This document shows, one piece after another, positions 55,700 through 64,000 of a stretch of DNA of 64,000 bases. The translations under genes were made by a program, and so were the position numbers. The stretch lies in contig NZ_RCWC01000019.1 of assembly GCF_018448935.1 (NCBI RefSeq), forward strand, positions 25,187 to 89,186, read 5' to 3'. The notes under the pieces are model-generated. The model was not told the origin of the DNA, ran no database searches, and saw nothing but the letters and a program-made list of their open reading frames with translations. Position 1 is the first letter of the stretch, and every line of letters starts with the position of its first letter. The stretch is from Photorhabdus noenieputensis (GTDB lineage: Bacteria > Pseudomonadota > Gammaproteobacteria > Enterobacterales > Enterobacteriaceae).

Positions 55700-55950
55700 C
55701 TCAGGTTAATGAGTTGGTATTTCCTCCCTTTTGGGCCGTCACTGAGAAATATCTAGTTTCTCATTTCGGATGACCTAAAATACTTGCTGTGTATCCACCG
55801 TTTACTTTGTCGGGGGGCTACGCTCACACCATTGCCAAATCTTCTTCCAGATTTGGTAATCCACATAGCTAAACGTTTCTTTGGCAACAATAGGACAATA
55901 ATAATTACCCCCATCCCCTGATAATCGGATTGAGTTTGCTTATCAGCACA
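55700..55950 (-). pseudogene. Group II intron reverse transcriptase/maturase C-terminal remnant
   Basis: Read on the minus strand across two frameshifts, the pieces are LISKLNPIIRGWG, then YYCPIVAKETFSYVDYQIWK with KIWQWCERSPPTK, then KRWIHSKYFRSSEMRN. These follow the end of bacterial group II intron maturases in order (LNPxIRGWxNY, FxxVDxxIWxxLWRW, KYF). A G-run near 55912 accounts for one frameshift. The catalytic YADD part is missing. Confidence 0.75.
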
Positions 55951-56828
55951 TTCACTGTGACTATTTTATGTTTTTCTATGACTGACATGACTTTATTAAG
56001 AAAGGTTTTCAGGTTTTTCTTTGAAGTGTTCTTAGCTCAAGGCTCTAAATCTGCTAAACATAACGCAAGAGTTCATCATGGTAGTGGGTTAATAAAGAAA
56101 CGGAATAAGTTAGCTAAGGCAGAATAATGCTTGTGGAAGCGAGTGTCATTGGTTACTCCGCGTAGTTTTCGAGGCGTTTATAGTGCGTTACTCAAAACAT
56201 GGATAAAAATCGTGCAGGGCAAAGTTGTTATTGTGAACGTGGAGGGTTACTGCTCAACATGGGTGATAAACTGGCGTAGAACATAACCGGGTAACTTTCA
56301 TCGCCAAACGGTGGTTTATATGTTTGAGGATATCTGATTCCAAAAGTGTACGGATGTACCGCAATTTTGCTCTTCCTTTCAGGCTACGGAAGTTTTTTAG
56401 CCGTTTATGACGGCTATGTGACCATCTTATTATGGTGAGCAGTGAGTTCAAATTAGCGAGTTTTTTGAATTGTGATAAGAGGACGTTTAGTGGATTATCA
56501 AGTCGAATTCGCCATTATCATTTTACTGTATGTTGTGATCAGAGCGGGATTTTACTTTAAGAGGATTGTTTTTTGTCCAAAAAAGGTATCCTACGTGAAA
56601 AATATGCTTTCTTGTTTCCAGAAAACAATCCAGATTTTACGTACGAACACCTGTGGTTGTTTTTTAGATAAAATGTAACCCCGCCCTGATGTCATGGTTC
56701 ATAATTACATTTTTATCCCTTAAATGTTTTCATTAATTCAATTACAATACTTTTCAATTTTTAACAGGGGGCGGATTCGACTAATAAGCTACCGTCCTGA
56801 TGGTCAAGTTCTGATAGCATAGTTTTTA

Positions 56829-57255
56829 TCATATGATGGCTGAGTCACTTAAGCGAAGCCCGTCGACCATCAGCAGAGAATTGAAGAGAAATCAAGAGAT
56901 CCAAACATAATGAAAAAAGAGGCAAAATTAAAAATCGGATCAGTATTATGGTTTGGAGTTTGCAGATCATGAAATCATTGGTAAAAAATTAGAAACACAA
57001 ATATACTTTTTCTACCCTTATTTGCCTTGGGAAATAGGGAACAATTAGAATATCAATGGGTTAATTAGACAATACTTTCCAAAGAGAATTGATTTTAATC
57101 AAGTCTCAGCTAAGGAAATAAATTTTGTGGTAAACCGATTAAATAATCGCCCCCGAAAAACCCGGGGAGGGAAAACCCCGAATGAATTATTTAAAGGAAT
57201 ACGAACATGTTTACTTCCGGATTAACGATGTTGCACTTATTATGTGAATCCAAGA
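56829..57255 (+). mobile_element. IS30-family remnant
   Basis: Starts with the DNA-binding piece ESLKRSPSTISRELKRN and then a stop. After a deletion it resumes with FADHEIIGKKLETQIYF, PYLPWEIGN, INGLIRQYFPKRIDFNQVSA and NRLNNRPRKTRGGKTPNELF, the unmistakable C-terminal half of IS30 transposases (DDE core). Stop codons and a frameshift interrupt it. The right end, near 57255, abuts the tail of a membrane protein gene. Confidence 0.85.
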
Positions 57256-57423
57256 GGAATTAAGCCCAAATTAACTGCATTAATGACTACGGTCTTATTA
57301 CTGATTTTTGCAATAAGTATGGCAACATTTCATAGCCCGAAATTAATGCTAAATTTTAGTGTATTAACCTGCGCAGCTTGTGCAATGTTCCTTTACTTAG
57401 GAAGTACTAAAGAACAATTGTAG
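57256..57423 (+). pseudogene. Tail of a small membrane protein gene, truncated by the IS30 insertion
   Basis: An open frame without a start encodes GIKPKLTALMTTVLLLIFAI, SMATFHSPKLMLNFSV and a second hydrophobic segment CAACAMFLYLG before ending at TAG 57423. The two transmembrane stretches suggest a DoxX-like or similar inner-membrane protein, a common neighbour of CMD genes, but this is inference. The 5' part was lost to the IS30 element. Confidence 0.45.
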
Positions 57424-57494
57424 AAATTCTGATATTCAGACAAAACGTTATATACCATTTCTTCTAACTTAGTTAATTTTTAGGAGTATTAATT

Positions 57495-57926
57495 ATGTCT
57501 GTTTTACGTCTTGCTTACTATGAACTTTCCTCAGATCTGTTGCAGGGATTCCGTCAGGTAAAACAAGGATTGGAAGGCAGTCCATTAGGTTTACCAATTA
57601 TCGAACTAGTCTATCTGCGTGTATCACAAATTAATGGCTGTTCATTCTGTTTGAATATGCATACCAAAGCATTACGTGAACGTGGTGAGTCTGAGCGTCG
57701 TTTGGCAGAACTTGCAGGTTGGCGTGTCAGCTCCCAATTTACTTCCCGTGAAAAGGCGGCTCTCGCGTGGGCTGAATCACTGACTTATGTGGTTAATACA
57801 CACGCTGATGATAACGACTATCTACCTGTGAAAGAGCATTTCTCTGACAAAGAAATCTCTGATCTCACTTTTGCGATCGCTCTGATGAACGGGATGAATC
57901 GACTTGCTGTAGGTATGCGCCAGTAG
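57495..57926 (+). CDS. Carboxymuconolactone decarboxylase (AhpD-like) family protein
   Basis: 143 residues, complete. The active-site motif GCSFCLNMH gives Cys49, Cys52 and His56, the AhpD-type CxxCxxxH redox centre. Such proteins form all-helical oligomers and act as alkylhydroperoxidase-like antioxidants. TTAGGAG lies nine bases before the ATG. The gene lies near a MocR-type regulator on the opposite strand, a frequent partnership in proteobacteria, so MocR may control it; a truncated ligase gene now lies between them. Confidence 0.88.
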   Translation: MSVLRLAYYELSSDLLQGFRQVKQGLEGSPLGLPIIELVYLRVSQINGCSFCLNMHTKALRERGESERRLAELAGWRVSSQFTSREKAALAWAESLTYVVNTHADDNDYLPVKEHFSDKEISDLTFAIALMNGMNRLAVGMRQ

Positions 57927-57970
57927 CAGCCATAAAAGGCTGTTAATGCTTAGTTTGTCACATTGATTAT

Positions 57971-58023
57971 ACTTGGATCTATTGAACCACCTATTACCTA
58001 GCGGTTTCAGGCACGATCCAAGT
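57971..58023. terminator. Inverted repeat after the CMD gene
   Basis: ACTTGGATC (57971-57979) and GATCCAAGT (58015-58023) are exact complements with a 35-base spacer, 45 bases after the CMD stop. A weak TTTAACTT follows. It could be a terminator or the ends of a small repeat. Confidence 0.45.
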
Positions 58024-58062
58024 TTAACTTACTGTCTACTATAACAGAATCATCAGCCCCTG

Positions 58063-59328
58063 ATGATCATGACAATAAACCCTCAATCACCATCGCCGAA
58101 TCATAGTTGTGGTGATAAAGCTAGAGTAGATATTATCTGTATGAATTACCTGAAAAAGAAGCAGGTCTGGGAAGTCCTGTTTAATGATCACACGTTGGGT
58201 GCCGGAAATTTCTTGTTCAGAGCACATGCTGCTTATGGCGGTAGTAGAGATGACTTCCTGTTTCTGGAAAAGCCATTTGTTGGTCCACGTGGCATGGCAT
58301 ATCACTCCTTTTCCCTAGATAGCTTGCTTCAGCAGGTTGGCGATCTAGCTGCTTGGTATACTCGTCATGGGCTAACGGCTGGGCAGCATGTATGTTTATA
58401 TCTAGGTGACGGTATTCCCTCTTTTTTACATTTCTTGGCGTTAAACAGTATAGGATGTGTGGCGGTGCTGATTAACGGTCACTTACGTTCTAATATCGCT
58501 GCGTTATATGTGCAGCGTAACCATTTCGATATTTTGGTGTACGACTACGAAACGGAAGTGCGCTGGAACCTGAACTGCGCTGACAGCGTTCTAAAGAATT
58601 TATCCTCTCTGCGAGCAGTGTTTAAGGAAAATCAGACTGAAAACCTACCTGCATTACAGTGTGATATCTGGCCAGTGGCTATTCAAGATGAATCGATCGT
58701 GATGGTATGCCATAGCTCCGGTACCACCGGTATTCCGAAGGCAGTACTATTTGGTCATGCACAGTTTTTTGATGGTAAGCGCAAACGGTTGCGCGGTTTT
58801 ATGGAACAGGAGCATGACAAACTGGCGACCGCTATGCCTCCGACCCATGCTGCCGGAATCAGCTATCTAATGACTGCAACTATGTTGCAACTGCCGACTC
58901 TGGCGTTGGCCACCCAGACGGGTGAGGCTGTTGCTGCACTGATAGCTGACTTCCAACCCACGATTGTTACTGCATTCTCACAAACCTACGCCTCATTTGC
59001 TGGGCTGGATTTGCCGGATGATTATTTGCAATCGGTGTGTCGTTACTACAACACAGGTGATACTGCACATGAAGCACATATTCGTCAACTGTTGCGCTTA
59101 TCTCCTCTGGCGAGGTTTACCGATATGTTTGGTGCTTCAGAGCTCGGCATGTCGCAGTTCTTCAAAGTCTCTACCGCACAGCAGATGGTTAGCAAACGTC
59201 GATACCGCAGTGGTGCCAGATTGACAGAGCACTGCAGCACTGTTGTGTCAGTCAAAAAGTCGAGCGAGGCTTTGAGCTTGTTTCATCGCCTGTTCGTAGC
59301 AGGTGACATTAGCGAAGCCCAGCAGTAG
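58063..59328 (+). CDS. Acyl-CoA synthetase-like (AMP-binding) protein, C-terminally truncated
   Basis: 421 residues. It holds most of the large ANL domain, with the phosphate-binding motif SSGTTGIPKAVLFGH at Ser218 and the later YYNTGDTAHE and DMFGASELGMSQ blocks. The hinge and C-terminal lid domain, about 120 residues with the catalytic lysine, are missing. After about residue 395 the protein is encoded by the antisense of the mocR end (RLTEHCSTVVSVKKSSEA onward), so its natural tail was cut off. It is probably inactive, or limited to a half-reaction. No ribosome site precedes the ATG. Confidence 0.75.
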   Translation: MIMTINPQSPSPNHSCGDKARVDIICMNYLKKKQVWEVLFNDHTLGAGNFLFRAHAAYGGSRDDFLFLEKPFVGPRGMAYHSFSLDSLLQQVGDLAAWYTRHGLTAGQHVCLYLGDGIPSFLHFLALNSIGCVAVLINGHLRSNIAALYVQRNHFDILVYDYETEVRWNLNCADSVLKNLSSLRAVFKENQTENLPALQCDIWPVAIQDESIVMVCHSSGTTGIPKAVLFGHAQFFDGKRKRLRGFMEQEHDKLATAMPPTHAAGISYLMTATMLQLPTLALATQTGEAVAALIADFQPTIVTAFSQTYASFAGLDLPDDYLQSVCRYYNTGDTAHEAHIRQLLRLSPLARFTDMFGASELGMSQFFKVSTAQQMVSKRRYRSGARLTEHCSTVVSVKKSSEALSLFHRLFVAGDISEAQQ

Positions 59329-60669
59329 TCCTTTTCCACAATCATTTTGGTGAGCGCGGGCTGATAAGGCTCCAATGCTGATGTCATATTGTTTGGCTCG
59401 TCTTACTAGTTCCACATCATTTTCTGAATGATGCAGACGAGCCAACAAATGTAGACCACAGGCTGGCATATCAAAATACATCCGATCACCGAACACACTA
59501 CGCAGACTATCAATCACCATTTTCCGGCGAATTGCATAAGCTGCTCTAGTTTTGCGCAGATGACGGGATAAGTGATTCTCTTTCATAAAATCAGAGAGTA
59601 CCACTTGATTCAAAAGCGGACTACCATCTTGCCAAGTCTGACAGGCTGAGTTAAAGCATGACAATAGTTCCATGGGAACCACCAAGTAACCCAGTCGTAG
59701 TGAAGGACTCAAAATTTTACTGAACGTACCAATATATAACACATTGTCTGAAGAACCTGCACTGGCTAGAACAGGGAGTTTGCATCCATCGTAGCGATAT
59801 TCACTGTCGTAATCATCTTCAATAATAAAGGCATTGTTCTCTTTAGCCCAAGAAAGTAGTTCTACCCGACGTTCCAGTGATAGTGAGACACCCAGAGGAC
59901 TTTGACTAGCCGGAGTGACCAGTGCAAAACGAGCTTTTGGAGCTAGTTCTTTACCAATTTTAACACACAAACCATCCTGATCCACTGGTACAGGAATCAG
60001 TTCGGCTCCCATGTTAGTCAGAAGCTGGCGGCTGGGCGGAAAACATGGATCTTCGATCCAGATTTGATCCAGTGGCTGTATTAAAGTACGTCCAATAAGG
60101 TTCAGTGCTCCCTTGTATCCTGCTGTAATAAAAACTTGTTGTGGTACGCAGCTTAAACCTCGTGATACCTGAAGATAGGAGGCAATCGCCTCACGCAAAG
60201 GAGGATAACCAGCAGGTTGTGGGAGCGACAAAAAATGATTTTGCGATCTAAGATGGCGAGTATTGAGGTTTGCCCAAACTTTTCTGGGGAATAGATCTAG
60301 TGCTGGTAATCCTAACTGATACGGACGTGGAAGATCCTCTGTTCCTGATGTAAAAAGTGAAACGCTAGCGTCCTCTTGGATGAATACTCTTCCTGTTGCT
60401 GGCTTCGAGGTTTGAAGTTTTTCTAACCGTATTGAGACAATGGTCCCAGCAGAACCTCTAGCCTCTAAATAACCAGTTTCAACCAGTATCCCATAAGCTA
60501 ATTCGACAGTGCTACGTGATAATTGTAATTCACTGGCCAATGTTCGGATAGAAGGCACCCGTTGGCCTGGTATTAAAACTCCTTGCTGGATACTTTGTAC
60601 AAAACGCTGATAGATTTGTTGATATAAAGGTTGGTTCTTATCATTTAATGAAAAATCAGTTAAATTCAT
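59248..60669 (-). CDS. MocR-family (GntR plus aminotransferase-like) transcriptional regulator
   Basis: 473 residues, the usual MocR length. Residues 1-75 are the GntR winged helix (QRVPSIRTLASELQLSRSTV). The rest is an aminotransferase type I fold with the PLP lysine in GTFSKILSPSLRLGY. MocR proteins bind pyridoxal phosphate and regulate neighbouring genes, often pdxST, transporters or CMD genes. The likely target here is the CMD gene. Its last 80 bases overlap the truncated AMP-binding gene tail by tail. Stop to start is unbroken and the gene appears functional. Confidence 0.88.
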   Translation of the reverse strand: MNLTDFSLNDKNQPLYQQIYQRFVQSIQQGVLIPGQRVPSIRTLASELQLSRSTVELAYGILVETGYLEARGSAGTIVSIRLEKLQTSKPATGRVFIQEDASVSLFTSGTEDLPRPYQLGLPALDLFPRKVWANLNTRHLRSQNHFLSLPQPAGYPPLREAIASYLQVSRGLSCVPQQVFITAGYKGALNLIGRTLIQPLDQIWIEDPCFPPSRQLLTNMGAELIPVPVDQDGLCVKIGKELAPKARFALVTPASQSPLGVSLSLERRVELLSWAKENNAFIIEDDYDSEYRYDGCKLPVLASAGSSDNVLYIGTFSKILSPSLRLGYLVVPMELLSCFNSACQTWQDGSPLLNQVVLSDFMKENHLSRHLRKTRAAYAIRRKMVIDSLRSVFGDRMYFDMPACGLHLLARLHHSENDVELVRRAKQYDISIGALSARAHQNDCGKGLLLGFANVTCYEQAMKQAQSLARLFD

Positions 60670-61002
60670 TTAAATACCTTTTAAAACACTCCATTTTCTA
60701 AAATCAAACCTGTGTATACAGCACATAATCTATTTGATAGTAAGGATATTTTATGCACAAGTAGTACTCTATTATAAGGAAAACTAATAACCTTGCAGAA
60801 AAACGGAAGAATAAATTGTAGAGTAACAAGCTTCTCATTAGCTTTATATTTAGTGAGAGTTGCTAAGGCTATCACTCCATATGATTACAGACAATATATA
60901 TCACATAATAATAATTAACTTCAGTGAAACATTTTTAAATGTTTCGGGTTATTGACAAAATACTGGTTTTTTTATCTGGTACTTTGTTTTAATTAAGTCT
61001 CG
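60670..61002. other. Intergenic region upstream of mocR
   Basis: About 330 AT-rich bases, probably the mocR promoter. No gene or clear operator palindrome was recognised. Confidence 0.45.
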
Positions 61003-61238
61003 TTCACCAAACGGAGCTTGCCGCGCTGATGATCAAAAATCATTTGGTCCATAAAATCGATTCCGCCATTGATTTTGAATTTATCCGCGAATTAGCCACC
61101 CTGGTGTATTGCCACAATAATGGCCGACCGCCTATCGATCCGGTCATATTGCTCAAGATGATGTTACTGGGATATTTATTTGGTATTCTCAGTGAAAGTA
61201 CAACGTTGGAAAAATTAAAAAGAGTGAGTCAACTGTAA
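61003..61238 (+). pseudogene. IS1182/IS5-type transposase N-terminal remnant
   Basis: The frame encodes HLVHKIDSAIDFEFIRELA, CHNNGRPPIDPVILLKMMLL and GYLFGILSESTTLEKL, the typical N-terminal region of these transposases (NGRPxIDP). It stops after 69 codons from the ATG at 61029, and nothing of the DDE core follows. Confidence 0.75.
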
Positions 61239-61337
61239 TATATTACCATTTGACTATACATATCCGCAGATTATCTCGCATTACTCAATGTTCTGACTTG
61301 ATGTGACCAAAAAAGTGAGGATTAGCTCAAGTCACGA

Positions 61338-62070
61338 CTAATATTCTCTCAATGGCACGATAATCCCTTTGACTGGTTTAAAATGCCACTGATGCGCTGC
61401 GCTTGTCTTTTCTAATTTACTGGGCTAATTGGCGGTTTCAATATTCAGACTCAGGTTGCTGTGAATGCCCTGTTCGCTTTTCTTTCGCAGGTAGTGCGGT
61501 CTGTATTCAGCCAATACGCCCGGGATATCCATACCAAAATGGGTTACGGGAATGGGTTTATTAAGGTTATTGCCTTTCATATAAGTAAGGTCGGCATGAT
61601 AAAGGTATTTTGGGGATTGAACGGAACACTCTCCGCATTGCTGATTAACAGGCCATCAGTTTCATGAGAATCCACCAGATAACTACAAAGACCTATTAAT
61701 GAATCTGTACCGCGTTTGATATCCAGCTCTTCCGCAGACTTCTGCTGCTCTGCCAGTAAACACCTTGCCACCAAACCGATGAAGTAGATGCCGGATAATC
61801 ACTGGCAATTCCGCCGCTATTTTATCCCGTAGGAGTGGATCACGCTCATTTTCCGGCACAACTTCCGAAGAATTGAAAATCACCCGACGCCGTGACACGC
61901 TACTACTGCGATCACTGAAACTCATTGCGTTATTGTTTACCGCTAGTACCACAGCAGGAATGCGGATTGAATAAGGTTGTTTGTGTTTCGGGTCAATAGC
62001 AACTTCATCTCTTCCCGTCAGAATACTCTGAAAAATACTTAGTAAATTGCTTAATTTATTATTTTTGTTA
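61338..62070 (-). pseudogene. P4-type phage/plasmid DNA primase C-terminal remnant
   Basis: Read from 62070 down, frames in order give ILTGRDEVAIDPKHKQPYSI, AVVLAVNNNAMSFSDRSSSV, SRRRVIFNSSEVVPENERD, IAAELPVIIRHLLHRF, then after a frameshift QQKSAEELDIKRGTDSLIGL, and then HFGMDIPGVLAEYRPHYLRK. This is the helicase and C-terminal part of a P4-family primase. At least two frameshifts and the lost N-terminus make it dead. It marks a decayed satellite prophage or integrative element with the adjacent integrase. Confidence 0.85.
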
Positions 62071-62211
62071 ATTATATTTATAATAGTTTTGTTTTTTCGA
62101 CATGTAAAACTCAGATGAATATGCTTAATGCTACATATAATACGTTTCATTAATGTTAGTTTGTTGCTATTTTTTTGCGTAATTACAGTTGGTTAGTCTG
62201 AATGTTCGCCT

Positions 62212-63112
62212 TTGTGGTTAATTATCAGTCTCATGGTGGGGCCGGCGCATGACCCGAAAAGCCTGTATGCGCTGCTGCTGCGCTTCTTGGCATGGCGGCA
62301 GGAGCGGAACTGGTCGGAAACCACGCTGAAAGTACAGACCCATCACACCTATCACTTTATCCTGTGGGCCACGGACCGGGGCCTGTACTATGCCTCGGAT
62401 ATCACGCGGCCGATACTGGAGCGTTACCAGCGCTACCTGTACCAGTACCGCAAGACCAACGGAGAGCCGCTGAGCATCCGCACCCAACACACGCAGTTGC
62501 AGCCGTTACAGGTGTGGTTCAAATGGCTGACGAAACAGAACCTGATACTGGCGAACCCGGCAGCGGACATTGAGTTGCTGCGGGAAGAAAAACGCCTGCC
62601 GCGGTATATCCTGAGCATTGATGAAATCGAGCATATCCTGTCGCTGCCTGACCCGAATACGTTGCAGGGCGCGCGACCGGGCCCTGATGGAGCTGCTCTG
62701 GTCAACAGGGATACGATGCAGTGAAGCGGCCCGGCTCGATATCTACAGCATTGACGGGTCACGCAAAACCGTAACCATCCGGCAGGGCAAGGGGAATAAA
62801 GACCGGGTATTGCCCCTCGGCGAACGGGCCTTAAACTGGCTCCAGTTCTATCAGCAGCAGATTCGCCCGCAACTGCTGGTCACCCCGGACATCCAGTCGC
62901 TGTTCGTAGCAATGGACGGTCTCGACGGGTTGCAGCCGAACGGTATCACCCATGCCGTGAGCGGTTATATCCGTGCCGCCGGCATTGAGAAAAAAGGCAC
63001 TTGCCACCTGTTTCGGCATGCGATGGCGACGCAGATGCTGGAGAACGGCGCGGACCTGCGCTGGATACAGGTCATGTTAGGCCATGTCAGCGTGGAGTCA
63101 ACCCAGGTGTAA
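62212..63112 (+). pseudogene. Tyrosine recombinase (phage integrase family), frameshifted and end-truncated
   Basis: The N-terminal SAM-like domain (LYALLLRFLAWRQERNWSET) runs to about 62665. Then a loss of two bases in a GC repeat (CAGGGCGCGCGACC) shifts the frame. The catalytic domain continues as DRALMELLWSTGIRCSEAAR (Arg), QGKGNKDRVLPL (Lys), HLFRHAMATQM (His-x-x-Arg) and LGHVSVESTQV. The expected catalytic tyrosine follows STQV, but the codon is TAA at the junction with foreign DNA. The protein is therefore doubly inactive. GC is much higher than to its left. Confidence 0.85.
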
Positions 63113-63439
63113 GAGCAAAACTTCCGCGATGAAAAAAGTGAGCGTTTCGGATTTGGTCTTCGTGCCAGCCACAGTCGCTCTGCGGGTAGAATGTGGGTAC
63201 TGAGCCTACTGGCAACACTGAGCACAATCGTCCTGTGGCTTATTGGTTATCACGCGGAGAATAAGGGATTACATTTGAGATATCAGGTCAACAGTATCAA
63301 ATCACGGCGGGTCATCTCATATCTGACGTTAGCGGAGAATGTCTTACGACATTCCCTACTGATTTTAAAGCGAATATCACTGAATGATGCTCTTAACCAC
63401 TTAACAAGGGTCTACCGCAATATGGTGCTGGTTTATTAG
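63113..63439 (+). pseudogene. IS4-family transposase C-terminal remnant
   Basis: Immediately after the integrase stop the same frame encodes EQNFRDEKSERFGFGLRASH, then SRSAGRMWVLSLLATLSTI and WLIGYHAENKGLHLRYQVNS, ending at TAG 63439. This resembles the last 100 residues of IS4-type transposases (FRDxKxxRxGLGLR). The element has no start, so it is a fragment fused to the integrase by recombination. Confidence 0.65.
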
Positions 63440-63817
63440 CGCCGATTTGTGGGGATCCCTCAGCCCCAGGGGGGGGCTTCCCTGTTAAAAAGCGTCACCT
63501 GCGGGCCTGGCCCGCCCGCACCCGGCCAACCCGCGTCAGCGGCGCAGACAAGCTGCACCGCCGCCACGGGTTCCCAATAAAACCCGGTTCTGGCAGGCAA
63601 AGCGGGCCGAAACCCGGCACTGACATCAGGGAAAAAGTGAGCTAAAATCGGCAAAATGCCCGTCGGGGCGAGTTGATATGTTCTTTAACAGGGTGGGAAA
63701 AGCCGGCGAAGAAAAAGGCTGCTAAATCAGGGGGAAAAGTGGCCTAAACCGTATGATGGCGTCGGGATAGTCCCTAAGACTGACTATATAACCTGAGGTT
63801 TGCTTAAGAAGGGAACT
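63440..63817. other. GC-rich non-coding stretch before the IS982 copy
   Basis: The stretch 63460-63600 is unusually GC-rich and G/C-skewed (GGGGGGCTTCC, CCCGCCCGCACCCGG), unlike anything else in the window. No ORF or structured RNA was recognised. It could be the origin or end region of a lost plasmid or an IS91-type element, which often sits beside such integrases. That is speculation. Confidence 0.4.
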
Positions 63818-64000
63818 AAGTGCCTGAGGCACGATCAAAGTTTTTGTCAAAGAAAACAAAATCGTGGAGATCTTCAGGCATGTTTAATTTAGAAGAACTT
63901 TACTGCTGCGTCGATGACTTTTGCCAAAAATTTATTCCTCTCTGGCATCAACAGTTAATTGAACATGGTTTGCTCAAACGTCGCCGCGAAGCTTCCCTTT
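63818..64000 (+). mobile_element. IS982-family element, left end and start of transposase, cut by window edge
   Basis: The left end AAGTGCCTGAGGCACGATCA is followed by a transposase frame from ATG 63880. It encodes MFNLEELYCCVDDFCQKFIP and LWHQQLIEHGLLKRRRE, the typical IS982 N-terminus. The frame is open to the last base, so the element may be intact beyond the window. It shares its terminus style with the remnant at 37229. Confidence 0.85.

Larger units (their letters stand above)
55447..57494. other. 2-kb graveyard of mobile-element fragments
   Basis: No intact gene. It contains a group II intron maturase tail (minus), an IS30 transposase with deletions (plus) and the tail of a membrane protein, each listed. 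Between 55950 and 56780 I find only short open frames with no recognised content. Confidence 0.6.

Noticed and set aside
55930..56127. 65-residue plus frame after the intron remnant
   Set aside because: Overlaps maturase remnant sequence on the other strand and has no credible ribosome site or motif.
1..64000. tRNA or rRNA genes as integration sites
   Set aside because: I looked near the integrase and island borders and recognised no cloverleaf or rRNA sequence; a covariance-model scan would be decisive.

Overview
This window looks like a chromosomal segment of Photorhabdus (Morganellaceae, an insect-pathogenic nematode symbiont). The evidence is the end of an anthraquinone (ant) gene cluster, a tccA-tccB-tccC insecticidal toxin complex operon whose proteins are closely recognisable, a second tccC, an Mcf-type giant toxin, and seven 120-127 bp ERIC elements in AT-rich intergenic DNA. 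The whole window is accessory in character. Coding islands of higher GC sit in very AT-rich spacers, and the right end is littered with decayed mobile elements.

Layout. 1-3.1 kb: end of the ant operon (CoA ligase antG, cyclase antH, hydrolase antI). 3.1-6.8 kb: AT-rich DNA with three ERIC copies, a YafY/WYL-type regulator and a small unknown gene. 6.8-9.7 kb: a lone minus-strand tccC whose variable tail is a YwqJ-like deaminase. 9.7-11.9 kb: long AT-rich gap. 11.9-17.7 kb: four-gene operon of LuxE-like, fused LuxC/PaaK-like, PaaK-like and GNAT proteins, not recognised as a described pathway. 18.1-22.5 kb: PAAR/S-type pyocin effector, an adjacent immunity-type gene, and a tandem array of four immunity paralogues, one broken by a nonsense codon. 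22.9-33.9 kb: tccA, tccB (together a split TcA subunit) and tccC1; no TcB gene is present. 34-39 kb: lipoprotein, telA/xpaC pair, IS982 scar, LysE exporter divergent from its probable Lrp regulator. 39.3-43.3 kb: 1255-residue protein with a PEP/pyruvate-binding (ATP-grasp) N-terminus, coupled to a small ACP-like protein lacking the usual serine. 43.7-45.1 kb: GNAT, frameshifted EndoU toxin remnant and an intact YacL-like probable immunity gene. 46-54.8 kb: Mcf1-type toxin with a C58 protease triad and a TcdA/TcdB-type pore region. 55.3-64 kb: degraded group II intron maturase, IS30, IS1182-type, P4-type primase, tyrosine integrase, IS4 and IS982 sequences around a CMD protein, a truncated acyl-adenylating enzyme and a MocR regulator.

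How the parts relate. The region gathers weapons: anti-insect toxins (Tcc, TccC, Mcf), interbacterial effectors with immunity genes (PAAR-pyocin, EndoU) and specialised metabolism (ant, the LuxE/LuxC-like operon). The ERIC copies, IS scars and tandem immunity duplications suggest repeated insertion and loss. All functions are inferred from sequence reading alone; no database search was run.
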